DNA from: Flavobacterium sp. SUN052
GTDB taxonomy: Bacteria > Bacteroidota > Bacteroidia > Flavobacteriales > Flavobacteriaceae
DNA: 64,000 nucleotides
Direction of reading: 5' to 3'
Assembly (NCBI RefSeq): GCF_028867935.1
Contig: NZ_JAPQNS010000005.1
Span: 364,451-428,450 of the forward strand
Below, piece after piece: positions 7,656 through 16,572 of the stretch; position 1 is the stretch's first letter, and the number at the start of each line of letters is the position of its first letter. A program made the position numbers and the translations under genes. Under the pieces are notes generated by a model that saw only the letters and a list, made by a program, of their open reading frames with translations, was not told the origin of the DNA and ran no database searches.

Positions 7656-8876
7656 ATGATACTGACGAAGACTTTTTTGACATTTCTCCTGATGACTTTG
7701 CTCTCAGGATTGGTTTTACTTGGTCCCACAGGTTGCAAAACAAATCCCGAGCCTGTTGTTGATCCTCAGCCGCAAACGCTGGTTAGTGCCACGCAGATTG
7801 GCCAGTATACGACGGCTCAACTTAGCACGCGCTACACATCGCTGTTCGGAAGTGTTGCCTCGCTGATTACTGGGCAGTACCTGAAGAACACGATCACGGT
7901 GTATAAAGTGGTGTACAAAACCAAAAACACCGATGGTACGGACGTGCAGGCATCTGGTGCATTAATTGTTCCTACGGTAACTGGTGCGCTTCCTATGCTC
8001 AGCCTGCAACATGGTACCATTCGTACCGACGATGATGCCCCCTCGAACAACGGTACGGGTAGCGATACCTATTCATTCGGGTCTTTGTTCGGCTCTTACG
8101 GCTATATTGTAGCCTTACCCGACTATATTGGCTACGGCACCTCGAAAAGTTTGCCCCACACCTACGAACATCGAAATGGTTTGGCAACAGCTTCGCTGGA
8201 TATGCTCCGGGCAAGCCGGGAATTTCTGGCTCAGAACAAAGTAAACTGGGATAAGCGATTGTTCATCTCTGGCTATTCGGAGGGGGGGTACGCAACTATG
8301 TCGCTTCACAAAAAAATGGAGGAAGAGGCAGCAGGTGAGTTCAACCTGCGAGCGTCGAGCATTGGTGCTGGAGCTTATGACAAAACATCGTTTATGAAGT
8401 TTGTGGTCAATACGGCAGCAACGACCCGCCCCGACTACAATTCGCTGTATATCTGGACGCTGTTAACCTACGACCGGATCTACGGCCTCAACCGTCCGAT
8501 GTCGTATTATTTTAAGGAGCCCTACGCTACTCAGATTCAGGCCCAGCGTGAGAATGCCAGTATAAGTGTAAGCCTGAACCAGATATTTACGGATGGATTT
8601 AAACAAGCTGTTAATTCCGGGTCTGATGCACTCTTCGTGAAAGCGGTTGCTGATAACGATGTGTTCGATTGGAAACCGGCTGTCCCCGTTCAATTGTATC
8701 ACGGAAAAGCTGATCAGTTAGTGCCTGTCTTCAACACCCAAAATGCTGAAGCGGCTATGAAAAAGCGGGGTGCTACCGTAACGGCTACGTATGTAGAGGG
8801 CGCTAACCATACCGATATTACCGTAATCAGCCAATACGCATTGGGTACGGTTGGTTTTTTTCAGTCGGTACAGTAA
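7656..8876 (+). CDS. Lipoprotein alpha/beta hydrolase (lipase/esterase-like)
   Basis: The 406-residue protein has a lipoprotein signal peptide with the Cys at residue 27. The alpha/beta hydrolase core has an oxyanion-type LQHG (117-120), the nucleophile elbow GYSEGG with Ser208, Asp353 in HGKADQLVP, and His385 in GANHTD. The order Ser-Asp-His and the spacing fit secreted lipases or esterases, with some likeness to fungal LIP-type lipases; the real substrate is open. It is probably attached to the outer membrane or exported by the lipoprotein pathway. The gene is alone on the plus strand and converges with the TolB-like gene with a 13-bp gap. Confidence 0.88.
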   Translation: MILTKTFLTFLLMTLLSGLVLLGPTGCKTNPEPVVDPQPQTLVSATQIGQYTTAQLSTRYTSLFGSVASLITGQYLKNTITVYKVVYKTKNTDGTDVQASGALIVPTVTGALPMLSLQHGTIRTDDDAPSNNGTGSDTYSFGSLFGSYGYIVALPDYIGYGTSKSLPHTYEHRNGLATASLDMLRASREFLAQNKVNWDKRLFISGYSEGGYATMSLHKKMEEEAAGEFNLRASSIGAGAYDKTSFMKFVVNTAATTRPDYNSLYIWTLLTYDRIYGLNRPMSYYFKEPYATQIQAQRENASISVSLNQIFTDGFKQAVNSGSDALFVKAVADNDVFDWKPAVPVQLYHGKADQLVPVFNTQNAEAAMKKRGATVTATYVEGANHTDITVISQYALGTVGFFQSVQ

Positions 8877-8889
8877 CAGTTCTCTTTAC

Positions 8890-9804
8890 TCAATAACTCA
8901 CAAAGCCAAAGTGCTTGCTATCGGGCGACCAGCTTGGCACATTAATAGTGCCTTGGCCACCCCGAAAGCGCATCAGTTCGCGGACGTTGCCCGACTTGAG
9001 GTCCATCAATCGGAGCATTACATCCTTGTCGGCGGGGTGAGCGCCACCCTGATCCTGTAGATAACTGATGAAGACAATATACTTGCCATCGGGTGAGGGG
9101 TGCGGAAACCAACTGGCATACGCATCGTTCACGAGGTGAGTAGGCTGGCTACCATCGGCATTCATGCGCCAGATTTGCATGAGACCGGTGCGGAATGAGT
9201 TGAAATAAATGTATTTGCCGTCGGGCGAATACTCGGGGCCATCGTCGAGACCTGTTGACGTGGTCAGGCGGGTTTCTTCAGTTCCGCCGTTAATGGGCAT
9301 TGTATAAATATCAAAGTCTTTCTTGCCATCTGGTCCGGCACGTTCGCCGACATAAGCCAGTGTTTTACCATCGGGAGATACGCCGTGCCAGTAGGAGGGT
9401 GATTTCTCCGTAATCAGTTTGGGTGTGCCACCGCCAAGCGGCACCGTAAAAACGCGCGAGTTGCCGTTGGCAGTAGCGCGTTTATCGTTGTGGCTGATGA
9501 TAATTGTTAGGCCATCGGGCGTGAGGCCGTGATCGTTGTTGCAGGCGGTGGCAAAATCAGTATTAATTACCTCTTTCTGACCTGTTTTAAGGGCTACCCG
9601 GTATAGCTTCCCCTGTTGATTGATAATCAGTGATTGACCATCGCGCGTCCAGTTGGGGGCTTCAAACCGGACCGTGTCGCGATGGACAATGGTTCTTTTT
9701 CCCGTAGCCAATTCGTAGGTCTCCAGTTGGCTTGTCACACGCTGCGCCAATGCCGTAAGGGTATTGAGTAGAATCAGAAAACAGAATGAAAGAGTATGTC
9801 GCAT
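8890..9804 (-). CDS. Exported TolB-like WD40/PD40 beta-propeller protein
   Basis: The 304-residue protein has a signal peptide (cleavage near residue 20, after TALA). Repeating blades of the PD40 type follow, seen as W(T)RDGQSL, SPDGKTLAYVG, SPDGKYIYFNS, SPDGKYIVF and SPDSKHFGFVSY, about 45-50 residues apart, making roughly six blades. Such propellers act as periplasmic binding or scaffolding modules. No catalytic domain is attached, unlike dipeptidyl peptidases that share the propeller. It is divergent from the metal transporter gene at 9900. Confidence 0.85.
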   Translation of the reverse strand: MRHTLSFCFLILLNTLTALAQRVTSQLETYELATGKRTIVHRDTVRFEAPNWTRDGQSLIINQQGKLYRVALKTGQKEVINTDFATACNNDHGLTPDGLTIIISHNDKRATANGNSRVFTVPLGGGTPKLITEKSPSYWHGVSPDGKTLAYVGERAGPDGKKDFDIYTMPINGGTEETRLTTSTGLDDGPEYSPDGKYIYFNSFRTGLMQIWRMNADGSQPTHLVNDAYASWFPHPSPDGKYIVFISYLQDQGGAHPADKDVMLRLMDLKSGNVRELMRFRGGQGTINVPSWSPDSKHFGFVSY

Positions 9805-9899
9805 GGGAGCAGGAAATAAATAAGCCTATAGTTAAGCCATTTTTGTAGAAAGAAGTAGGCGAGACGAAACTCCTTTCCTGTTTTATAACTTGCCAACCT

Positions 9900-10541
9900 A
9901 TGGACACTATTTTAATTGGTAGTTTAACGTTGAGTCTGCTTCATGCGCTAATCCCGAGCCATTGGTTGCCGTTTGTGACTATCGGAAAGGTTGAGCAGTG
10001 GAGCCGTCGCCAGCTGCTGACTGTCACGGCCATTGCCGGACTTGCCCATACGGTCAGTACCACCTTATTAGGGATAGTGGTGAGTTTGGCTGGTTGGCAA
10101 TTGGCCGATAAATACCACATTCTGTCTGAACGGGTTATTCCGTTGCTGCTATTGGCGTTGGGCCTTTGGTATCTCATGCAACACCTTCGGCACCGGCATA
10201 CTCACGACCATATCGACGCGGGTACGATTCGCAAAAACCGTTCATTCTCCGGTTTGTTACTATCCCTGACTGTAGCAATGTTCTTGTCACCCTGCCTAGA
10301 AATTGAAGCTTATTTTTTGAGCGCTGGTGCAAAAGGTAGAGGATGGTATGGCATTCCGGCCGTTGCTCTGGTAGCCCTAGTCTATAATGTTGTCACGCTG
10401 TCGGGCATGCTGCTGATGGTGGTAATTGGACGACAGGGTTTAAAGCGACTGAATGCTCACTGGTTTGAGCATAACGAAAACCTGATTACCAGCCTTACCC
10501 TTTTCGGGCTGGCAGTACTAAACATTTTTATTGAATTCTGA
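9900..10541 (+). CDS. NicO/UreH-like metal transport membrane protein
   Basis: The 213-residue protein has about six membrane helices and a cytosolic or periplasmic His-rich loop (HLRHRHTHDH near residue 98). The first helix carries the HALIPSHWLP motif, an H-x4-HW signature shared by UreH and RcnA/NicO-type nickel or cobalt transporters; a second motif SPCLEIEAYF lies in the middle. The stop is 5 bp before the start of a heavy-metal P-type ATPase, so the two are surely one operon. This supports a role in divalent metal homeostasis, most likely efflux. The ion (Zn, Co, Ni or Cd) cannot be fixed from sequence. Confidence 0.8.
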   Translation: MDTILIGSLTLSLLHALIPSHWLPFVTIGKVEQWSRRQLLTVTAIAGLAHTVSTTLLGIVVSLAGWQLADKYHILSERVIPLLLLALGLWYLMQHLRHRHTHDHIDAGTIRKNRSFSGLLLSLTVAMFLSPCLEIEAYFLSAGAKGRGWYGIPAVALVALVYNVVTLSGMLLMVVIGRQGLKRLNAHWFEHNENLITSLTLFGLAVLNIFIEF

Positions 10542-10546
10542 CAAGT

Positions 10547-12541
10547 ATGGCACACGATCATAACCACGACCACGACCACAGCCACGACGATGTTGAGCTG
10601 ATTGAGACTGGTACAACTCCGGCGGCAACGGTAGCCCCTGGTAAGGCGGGGCCGTGGCAAACCTGGCGAACCTATATGCCAGTAACAATCAGTTTGGTAT
10701 TGTTGCTAGCGGGCATTGCGCTGGATTATTATGCAGTCAACTGGTTTAAAGATCCTGTTCGCCTGATTTTGTATATAGTCGCCTATCTACCCGTGGGTTG
10801 GCCGGTATTGCGCCGGGCCTGGAGTGGTATAGTGAATCGCGATATTTTCAGTGAATTCTTTCTGATGGGTGTAGCTACGTTGGGGGCATTTGCCATCCGC
10901 GAATATCCCGAAGGCGTTGCCGTAATGCTGTTCTACACCATCGGCGAGTTGTTTCAGGATGCTGCCGTGTTGCGGGCGCGCCGATCCATTAAAGCACTGC
11001 TGGATGTTCGACCCGATGCCGTGACAGTTATCCGCGCTGGGAAACCCCAAACGGTTCAGGCAGCAACCGTAGCCGTGGGTGAGGTGGTACAGATAAAGCC
11101 CGGCGAAAAAGTGGGTTTGGACGGTACAATGCGTTCCGACAAGGGCACGTTCGATACCGCAGCGCTAACGGGTGAAAGCGTTCCCCGCACGATCAGAGCG
11201 GGCGAAGCAGTGCTGGCGGGTATGATTAACCGGCAGTCGCTGGTCGAAATGGATGTGACTACACCCTATCAGGATTCTAAGCTGTCGCGGATTCTGAAAC
11301 TGGTGCAGCAAGCTACGGGTCGGAAGGCCCAAACGCAGGAGTTCATCGCTCGCTTTGCCAAGATTTACACCCCGGCCATATGTGGGCTGGCGTTACTGAT
11401 TACGCTGTTGCCCTATTTTCTCGTACCGGATTATCAGTTTCGGGATTGGCTATATAGGGGTCTTGTATTCCTGGTTATTGGTTGTCCCTGTGCGTTGGTT
11501 ATTTCTATTCCACTGGGTTATTTTGGCGGAATTGGTGCAGGATCACGCCGGGGTATTCTGTTCAAAGGGTCGGTTTTTCTGGATCTGATGACTCAGGTTA
11601 AAACGGTTGTTATGGACAAGACCGGAACGCTCACCAAAGGGGTGTTTGAGGTTCAGGAAGTGAAACCCGTTGGTATAGATGCGAATGAACTGGCACGGCT
11701 GACGGCCGCTCTGGAAAGCAAATCAACGCACCCTGTTGCTTCGGCCATTATTGCCTATACGCAACACAGCGATCCTACCAAAAGCTATGAATCTGCTTCG
11801 GTTGAAGATGTAGAAGAAATTCCTGGCCACGGCCTCAAGGGTCGTGTTGATGGGAAAGATATGCTGGCAGGTAACGCCAAATTGCTCCAGAAGTTCAACG
11901 TCGCTTTTGACGAAGCCCTCACTAAAATTCCCTACACTGTGGTCATGACCGCTATCAACGGGGAATTTGCGGGTTATTTCACCGTTGCTGACACCGTGAA
12001 GCCCGACGCAGCAGAAGCCGTCGATCAATTGAAAAAAGACGGTATTCGTACTGTTATGTTGTCTGGAGATAAGTCGGCAGTTGTTGAAGCGGTCGCTCGG
12101 AAACTAAACCTGGACGAGTGGCATGGCGACTTGCTTCCTGAAGACAAAGTGTCTCACGTAGAACGTCTCAAAGCCGATCTTTCCAGTAACCCAAAGGCAA
12201 AACTGGCCTTTGTTGGCGATGGTGTAAACGACGCACCGGTGGTGGCACTGGCCGACGTAGGCCTGGCAATGGGCGGCCTGGGTTCCGATGCCACGATCGA
12301 AACCGCCGATGTCATTATTCAGAACGATGAACCGACCAAAATTGCCACGGCTGTTGCTATCGGCAGGGCCACCCGCCGAATTGTCTGGCAAAACATCACC
12401 ATGTCATTAGTAGTCAAAGCTATTGTGTTGGTGCTAGGCGCAGGTGGTCTGGCAACGATGTGGGAGGCCGTTTTCGCTGATGTAGGCGTGGCATTACTCG
12501 CCATTCTAAACGCTGTACGGGTGCAGAATATAAAGATTTAA
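10547..12541 (+). CDS. Heavy-metal-translocating P1B-type ATPase (Zn/Cd/Co class)
   Basis: The 664-residue protein shows every P1B hallmark: membrane CPC motif (GCPCALV), actuator TGES, phosphorylation Asp357 in DKTGTLTKG, the STHP nucleotide-binding motif and GDGVNDAP. In the last membrane helices, Lys (VVKAIVL) and Asp (FADVG) match the zinc-binding pair of ZntA-type pumps. The classical N-terminal heavy-metal-associated domain is absent; instead residues 3-15 are a His/Asp-rich tail (HDHNHDHDHSHDD). It pumps divalent soft metals out of the cytoplasm at the cost of ATP. Co-transcribed with the NicO/UreH-like gene 5 bp upstream. Its TAA overlaps the TAA of the converging manA at the palindrome TTAA (12538-12541). 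Confidence 0.93.
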   Translation: MAHDHNHDHDHSHDDVELIETGTTPAATVAPGKAGPWQTWRTYMPVTISLVLLLAGIALDYYAVNWFKDPVRLILYIVAYLPVGWPVLRRAWSGIVNRDIFSEFFLMGVATLGAFAIREYPEGVAVMLFYTIGELFQDAAVLRARRSIKALLDVRPDAVTVIRAGKPQTVQAATVAVGEVVQIKPGEKVGLDGTMRSDKGTFDTAALTGESVPRTIRAGEAVLAGMINRQSLVEMDVTTPYQDSKLSRILKLVQQATGRKAQTQEFIARFAKIYTPAICGLALLITLLPYFLVPDYQFRDWLYRGLVFLVIGCPCALVISIPLGYFGGIGAGSRRGILFKGSVFLDLMTQVKTVVMDKTGTLTKGVFEVQEVKPVGIDANELARLTAALESKSTHPVASAIIAYTQHSDPTKSYESASVEDVEEIPGHGLKGRVDGKDMLAGNAKLLQKFNVAFDEALTKIPYTVVMTAINGEFAGYFTVADTVKPDAAEAVDQLKKDGIRTVMLSGDKSAVVEAVARKLNLDEWHGDLLPEDKVSHVERLKADLSSNPKAKLAFVGDGVNDAPVVALADVGLAMGGLGSDATIETADVIIQNDEPTKIATAVAIGRATRRIVWQNITMSLVVKAIVLVLGAGGLATMWEAVFADVGVALLAILNAVRVQNIKI

Positions 12542-13521
12542 GACCCCGGCACATACGATTCGAGCAACTTCATCTCACCATCTGGCACCACCGTGATCGA
12601 TTTTATAGACGCTGGAATCAGGGCACACTCGCCGAGTTTGATGGGCATTTCATCCCCATTCCCGGTTCGGATAGTAGCACTGCCTTCTACGCAAACCAGA
12701 ATTACAAACGAATCCAAGTGGCTATAATCGTGCAGTACCTCCTGATCGAAATGCAGCACATTCGTTACAAAATAATCGCACGAAACGGCGTTAACGCTCT
12801 TATTTAGGGCTTTTTCGTACTGCGTTTTGTAATCGTCGTGGTGCTGATAATCGATGGCATCAACGGCCAGTTCGGTGTGGAGTTCGCGTTTCTGCCCTTT
12901 GTCATCGACCCGATCGAAGTCGTAAATACGGTAGGTGATATCAGAAGTTTGTTGAATTTCGGCCAGTAATAATCCTTTGCCAATGTAGTGAACACGCCCG
13001 GCAGGCAAAAAGAACACGTCGCCGGGCTGGGCTGGCTCGATGTTCAAAATGTCCATCAGTGTATTATCCTTTACTGATTGCACATATTCTTCGCGGCTCA
13101 CTGTGCGGTTAAAACCAGAATTCAGCGTAGCCCCCTCATCGGCCTGCATAATGTACCACATCTCGGTTTTACCGAACGAGTTATGCCGTTCCTTAGCTAG
13201 TTCATCGTTGGGGTGTACCTGAATTGAGAGGTCGTCGTTGGCATCAATAAACTTTACCAGCAGCGGGAAGGTATCGCCGAATTTCTCGTATACGTGCTTG
13301 CCAACCAGTTCGCCTTTGTACTCGTGAAGCAGATCAGCCAGCGATTTGCCGGCCAGCGCTCCGTCTTGCACCACCGACACATTTCCTTCCACGCCTGATA
13401 CCTCCCAGGTTTCACCACAGTTGGGTAAGGGCGCATAGTCTTTGCCAAGAATGGTGTGGATCTTCTGGCCTCCCCAGATTTTGTCTTTGAAAATAGGTTG
13501 AAAGGTAAGTGGGTAAAGCAT
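12538..13521 (-). CDS. manA: Mannose-6-phosphate isomerase, type I
   Basis: From ATG 13521 the protein is 327 residues, close to the usual short class I form. The frame extends further upstream, but the MLYPLTFQPIFKDKIWGG start is standard. Visible family features are NCGETWEVSG, zinc-binding VHPNDELA with His and Glu, TEMWYIM and the C-terminal cupin. The enzyme interconverts mannose-6-phosphate and fructose-6-phosphate, feeding GDP-mannose and exopolysaccharide synthesis. It converges with the ATPase gene, and the two stop codons share the four bases at 12538-12541. Confidence 0.92.
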   Translation of the reverse strand: MLYPLTFQPIFKDKIWGGQKIHTILGKDYAPLPNCGETWEVSGVEGNVSVVQDGALAGKSLADLLHEYKGELVGKHVYEKFGDTFPLLVKFIDANDDLSIQVHPNDELAKERHNSFGKTEMWYIMQADEGATLNSGFNRTVSREEYVQSVKDNTLMDILNIEPAQPGDVFFLPAGRVHYIGKGLLLAEIQQTSDITYRIYDFDRVDDKGQKRELHTELAVDAIDYQHHDDYKTQYEKALNKSVNAVSCDYFVTNVLHFDQEVLHDYSHLDSFVILVCVEGSATIRTGNGDEMPIKLGECALIPASIKSITVVPDGEMKLLESYVPGS

Positions 13522-13555
13522 CTGTAGCTTGTTTAACAGTAGAAATGGCAATATA

Positions 13556-13590
13556 GCGGTGCTGGCTAATGCCAACACCGCTTTTTTATT
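13556..13590 (+). terminator. Terminator-like hairpin, rightward
   Basis: An 11-base stem with one mismatch (13556-13566 with 13571-13581) and a 4-base loop are followed by six T and ATT. It lies just downstream (leftward sense) of the gene at 13599-14192, but the T-tract is on the plus strand, so it would stop rightward transcription. As a leftward terminator it would be weak. Confidence 0.4.
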
Positions 13591-13598
13591 TGGTGCGT

Positions 13599-14192
13599 CT
13601 AAAATAGACCAACTAACAACAAAACAGCCCCGACAATAAGAACGACCAGCCCGACGCTGGCTGCGGTGCCTGTTGTGAGTAATAATAGCAATAGACCAAT
13701 CAGAACCAGAACTGCACCCGTGGCCAATGTACCAGTATTAAGCATCGCTTTCTCTGGATTTTGGGGCGAAAGCTGCTTCCCAATCTTCTTATTAATTTTC
13801 TTCAGTACCATTCGTTCAGCCAAATTAGGCTTGCGTGCTGTGTTAACCTCCGAAACAGCTGGTTTAGCCTTTGCTGAAGCAGTCGCTAGCATAGTCCGTA
13901 CACGATTGAGCCGTTGCTGGGTTTTTTTGTCGCTCGACAGAGATTTGGTTTCACTAATAGAAGCTTCGAGTTGATCAACTGCTGCATTGGCCTGAGTAGG
14001 CTGTTGCTCTGATAGGAGAGACGGTGCCTCGGCAACAGTAGCTTCTTCGGAAGGGGTATGTATGCTCGTTTGGTTCGTAATAGCAAAATGCTCCCGAGGG
14101 CTTCGTTGGACAGTGGCCATCGGACGGCTACAGGATGCCAATAAAGTTGTCGCGAATAAGCCTGCAAGCAAACAATGAGTACTGGTTTTCAT
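13599..14192 (-). CDS. Lipoprotein with two C-terminal membrane helices, unknown
   Basis: Start at ATG 14192 (197 residues) gives a lipoprotein signal with lipobox LLASC. A low-complexity Ser/Thr/Glu linker follows (about 30-95). After a Lys/Arg-rich helix (ERMVLKKINKKIGKQL) two adjacent hydrophobic helices close the protein (about 150-173 and 175-195, Leu/Val/Gly-rich). A predicted lipid anchor at one end and transmembrane helices at the other is an odd topology. I recognise no family, although Bacteroidota genomes have similar proteins of unknown role. The gene is alone, leftward. Confidence 0.7.
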   Translation of the reverse strand: MKTSTHCLLAGLFATTLLASCSRPMATVQRSPREHFAITNQTSIHTPSEEATVAEAPSLLSEQQPTQANAAVDQLEASISETKSLSSDKKTQQRLNRVRTMLATASAKAKPAVSEVNTARKPNLAERMVLKKINKKIGKQLSPQNPEKAMLNTGTLATGAVLVLIGLLLLLLTTGTAASVGLVVLIVGAVLLLVGLF

Positions 14193-14262
14193 AATAAGAC
14201 GGTTGATTAGGTGAATGAATAAATTACTCACCGTTTAAACCCACAAGCGTTGCGTTTGTTGC

Positions 14263-15759
14263 TTATAATTGATTCAAAGCCGCTCGCGCTTTATTGTCGA
14301 TACTGTTTTTGTATTCGTGCTTTTTGTAGCTGATGGCCTTCTCGAAAAATTGCCGAGCCAAAGCCAGTTGCCGTTTCTGCTGGTACACATACCCCAATTG
14401 TAAAGCGGCCGTTGCGCCAAAAGAAAGGCCGGCATCGGCACTATCGGTCAGGAAAATGGCCCGACGAAAAGGGGCAATGGATAGGTCGGGTGTGTTACGT
14501 CGTTGGTGAATTCGTCCCAAACGATACTGGTATTCGGCGCGGTCGGGGAGGACAGCAAACTGATTTTCGGAGTAGGGTTTAAGAACAGCGAGAGCTCGGT
14601 CGGTAAAACCACCGTCGGTAGCTAAACGAGCCTGCATCAACACCGTTTGACTGGGCGTGAGGCCTTTGTCGGCGTGAGCCTCCGCAAATTTCTGAGCCGC
14701 TTTGTCTGATTCTGTTACGGTACGGCCAACTTCTTTTACGCGCCGGAGATAGGGGAGGGCGGTAGCTGGTTTTCCACTTAGCCAATAACACAGGAAGAGT
14801 TTGTAATGGGTATCCTTCAGGAAATTCTGTCCGCGAAAGGTGCGCAAAAACTGCCCGTAATAAGTCGCTGCTTCGGTTTCGTCACCTTTTTGCAGGTAGA
14901 TATCGCCTAGAATATTGTCGATGATCGGCATGGGCAGATAAGCTGGTCCCGTTGGGCGAGCCTGTAAAAAAGCCAGCGCTTTATCACCCTGTCCATTTTT
15001 CATCTGAATGGTCGCTCCAAAGAAATGGAGCAGCAGATTATCGGGATTCTGGGCTACCAACTGCGCTAATTGCCGACTGTCAGCCTCCGTGAATTTCAGT
15101 ACATAAGCCTGCACAAGCAAGGTAACCAACTCGGCTTCAGTGCGGAAAACAGGGTCTTGCTGGGCTCGGTTGAGTTCGGCCAGACCCTGCCGCACATCGC
15201 CCCGAAGTCCAATTATGCGCGTGACCCAGGTATAGTTTTCTGGTACGGAGCCGATCAACACGTGCAACACGCCCAAGGCTTTGTAGGTGGGTAAGAAGTC
15301 AGGGAACTGGCGGGCGTTCTCGGCCAGCAGTTTATAGGCTTTGATAATATCCCAACTGCCGCTTATCTCCTGCCCGAATTTCAATTTTACGAACGCTCCG
15401 TGAAGTCGCACTTCGGCTTGTGTCATCCGCGACCAGGGCGATTTTGGGTCTAAATCGGCCAACTCATCAAGCCGCTGTTCCTGGATCTTGCTTTTGCGAT
15501 CGTAACCCCGCTCATCGTCCGAAATGAGCAGCGTAATCATGTCTGCATAATCGGCCAGCCAGATCGTCACGCCGTTGTGTGGGTTTTCGTGGGTGAGTAG
15601 TTGCTGAGCCTCCGCCACACGGAGTTTCATCAGGTCGGCATAGGCACGCTGGAGACCGGGTGTCCACCCAAAATCCTGCGCCCAGCCAGCGGTGGGCAGC
15701 AACAGGTATAGCCAGAACAAAAACACCCGGCAGGGGCCGGGTGAATGTGTGCATTTCAT
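14263..15759 (-). CDS. Exported tetratricopeptide-repeat protein
   Basis: The 498-residue protein carries a signal peptide (FLFWLYLLLPTAGWAQ) and then helix pairs of the TPR/Sel1-type, for example around LGDIYLQKGDETEAATYYGQ and LGRIHQRRNTPDLSIAPFRR, ending in LGYVYQQKRQLALARQFF. It is probably periplasmic or surface-exposed scaffolding. It follows the zinc-ribbon gene by 14 bp and belongs to the Nif3 - zinc ribbon - TPR operon. The first codons contain a hairpin with a U-tract resembling a terminator, which may weaken co-transcription. The start may also be the GTG at codon 12, but that would remove the basic N-terminus. Confidence 0.85.
   Translation of the reverse strand: MKCTHSPGPCRVFLFWLYLLLPTAGWAQDFGWTPGLQRAYADLMKLRVAEAQQLLTHENPHNGVTIWLADYADMITLLISDDERGYDRKSKIQEQRLDELADLDPKSPWSRMTQAEVRLHGAFVKLKFGQEISGSWDIIKAYKLLAENARQFPDFLPTYKALGVLHVLIGSVPENYTWVTRIIGLRGDVRQGLAELNRAQQDPVFRTEAELVTLLVQAYVLKFTEADSRQLAQLVAQNPDNLLLHFFGATIQMKNGQGDKALAFLQARPTGPAYLPMPIIDNILGDIYLQKGDETEAATYYGQFLRTFRGQNFLKDTHYKLFLCYWLSGKPATALPYLRRVKEVGRTVTESDKAAQKFAEAHADKGLTPSQTVLMQARLATDGGFTDRALAVLKPYSENQFAVLPDRAEYQYRLGRIHQRRNTPDLSIAPFRRAIFLTDSADAGLSFGATAALQLGYVYQQKRQLALARQFFEKAISYKKHEYKNSIDNKARAALNQL
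15714..15743 (-). terminator. Terminator-like hairpin inside the start of the TPR gene
   Basis: Read leftward, an 8-bp perfect G/C-rich stem (15736-15743 with 15724-15731) with loop CCCT is followed by TTTTTGTTC. It covers codons 6-13 of the TPR gene and lies 31-60 bp past the stop of the zinc-ribbon gene, so it could act as the operon's internal terminator or as an attenuator. Confidence 0.55.
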
Positions 15760-15773
15760 TGCTAACAGATAAT

Positions 15774-16526
15774 CTAGCGTGATCCTTTTCCAACTGGCTC
15801 GGGAACACCTTCTACGTCGGCGAGAATCCGGCCACAGTGTTCACAAACAATAATTTTCTTGCGGTCTTTGATGTCAGCCTGACGTTGGGGGGGCACCACA
15901 TTGTAGCAACCTCCGCAAGCGCCCCGGCGCACCGGAACTACACCTAAGCCGTTCAGCGCATTGGCCCGAATCCGTTCGTACGATTTCAGCAAACGCTCTT
16001 CAATGGTTAGCGCCTGCTTATCGCGGTCTATTTTCAGGCTTTTTTCTTCTTCCTGACTTTCAGCAAGAATCTGATCCAGCTCCTGCTTTTTCACTTTCAG
16101 GTCTTCTTTACGCTCGTTTAGCGCAGCCTGAGTTGCTTTGATTTCCTCGTCTTTAGTACGGATACGGAACGAAGCTTCATTGATACGCTTGTCGGCCAGT
16201 TCCATTTCGAGCGATTGCAACTCAATTTCCTTCGAGATGGCGTCATACTCGCGGTTGTTGCGCACGTTCATCTGTTGCTCCTTGTAACGGGTAATCAGTT
16301 TCTCGGCGTCTTTTTTGGCTCCCTTGTTCCGGTTGATTTCGTCTTCCTGGGTTTTAGCCTCGTCCTGAAACTTACTGATGCGGGTTTCAAAACCGATGAT
16401 CTCATCTTCCAGATCGCGTACTTCTTCGGGAAGGCTACCGCGAATCTTTACCAGTTCATCAAGCTGTGAGTCAATGGATTGTAATTTGAGAAGAGCATCG
16501 AGCTTTTGCGCAATCGTTAGTTCCAT
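15774..16526 (-). CDS. C4-type zinc-ribbon coiled-coil protein (CT398/DUF164 family)
   Basis: The 250-residue protein is a long antiparallel coiled coil (about 5-185) capped by a four-cysteine zinc ribbon: CGGC near residue 203 and CEHC near 230. This is the CT398/CdsZ/DUF164 family, thought to bind nucleic acid or act as an adaptor; in Bacteroidota it is highly conserved next to Nif3. Nif3 lies 46 bp upstream and the TPR gene 14 bp downstream, all leftward. Confidence 0.92.
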   Translation of the reverse strand: MELTIAQKLDALLKLQSIDSQLDELVKIRGSLPEEVRDLEDEIIGFETRISKFQDEAKTQEDEINRNKGAKKDAEKLITRYKEQQMNVRNNREYDAISKEIELQSLEMELADKRINEASFRIRTKDEEIKATQAALNERKEDLKVKKQELDQILAESQEEEKSLKIDRDKQALTIEERLLKSYERIRANALNGLGVVPVRRGACGGCYNVVPPQRQADIKDRKKIIVCEHCGRILADVEGVPEPVGKGSR

Positions 16527-16572
16527 GTTGTTCGTTTAAAAATCGATAATGAGCAGTGTATAATGTAATACA

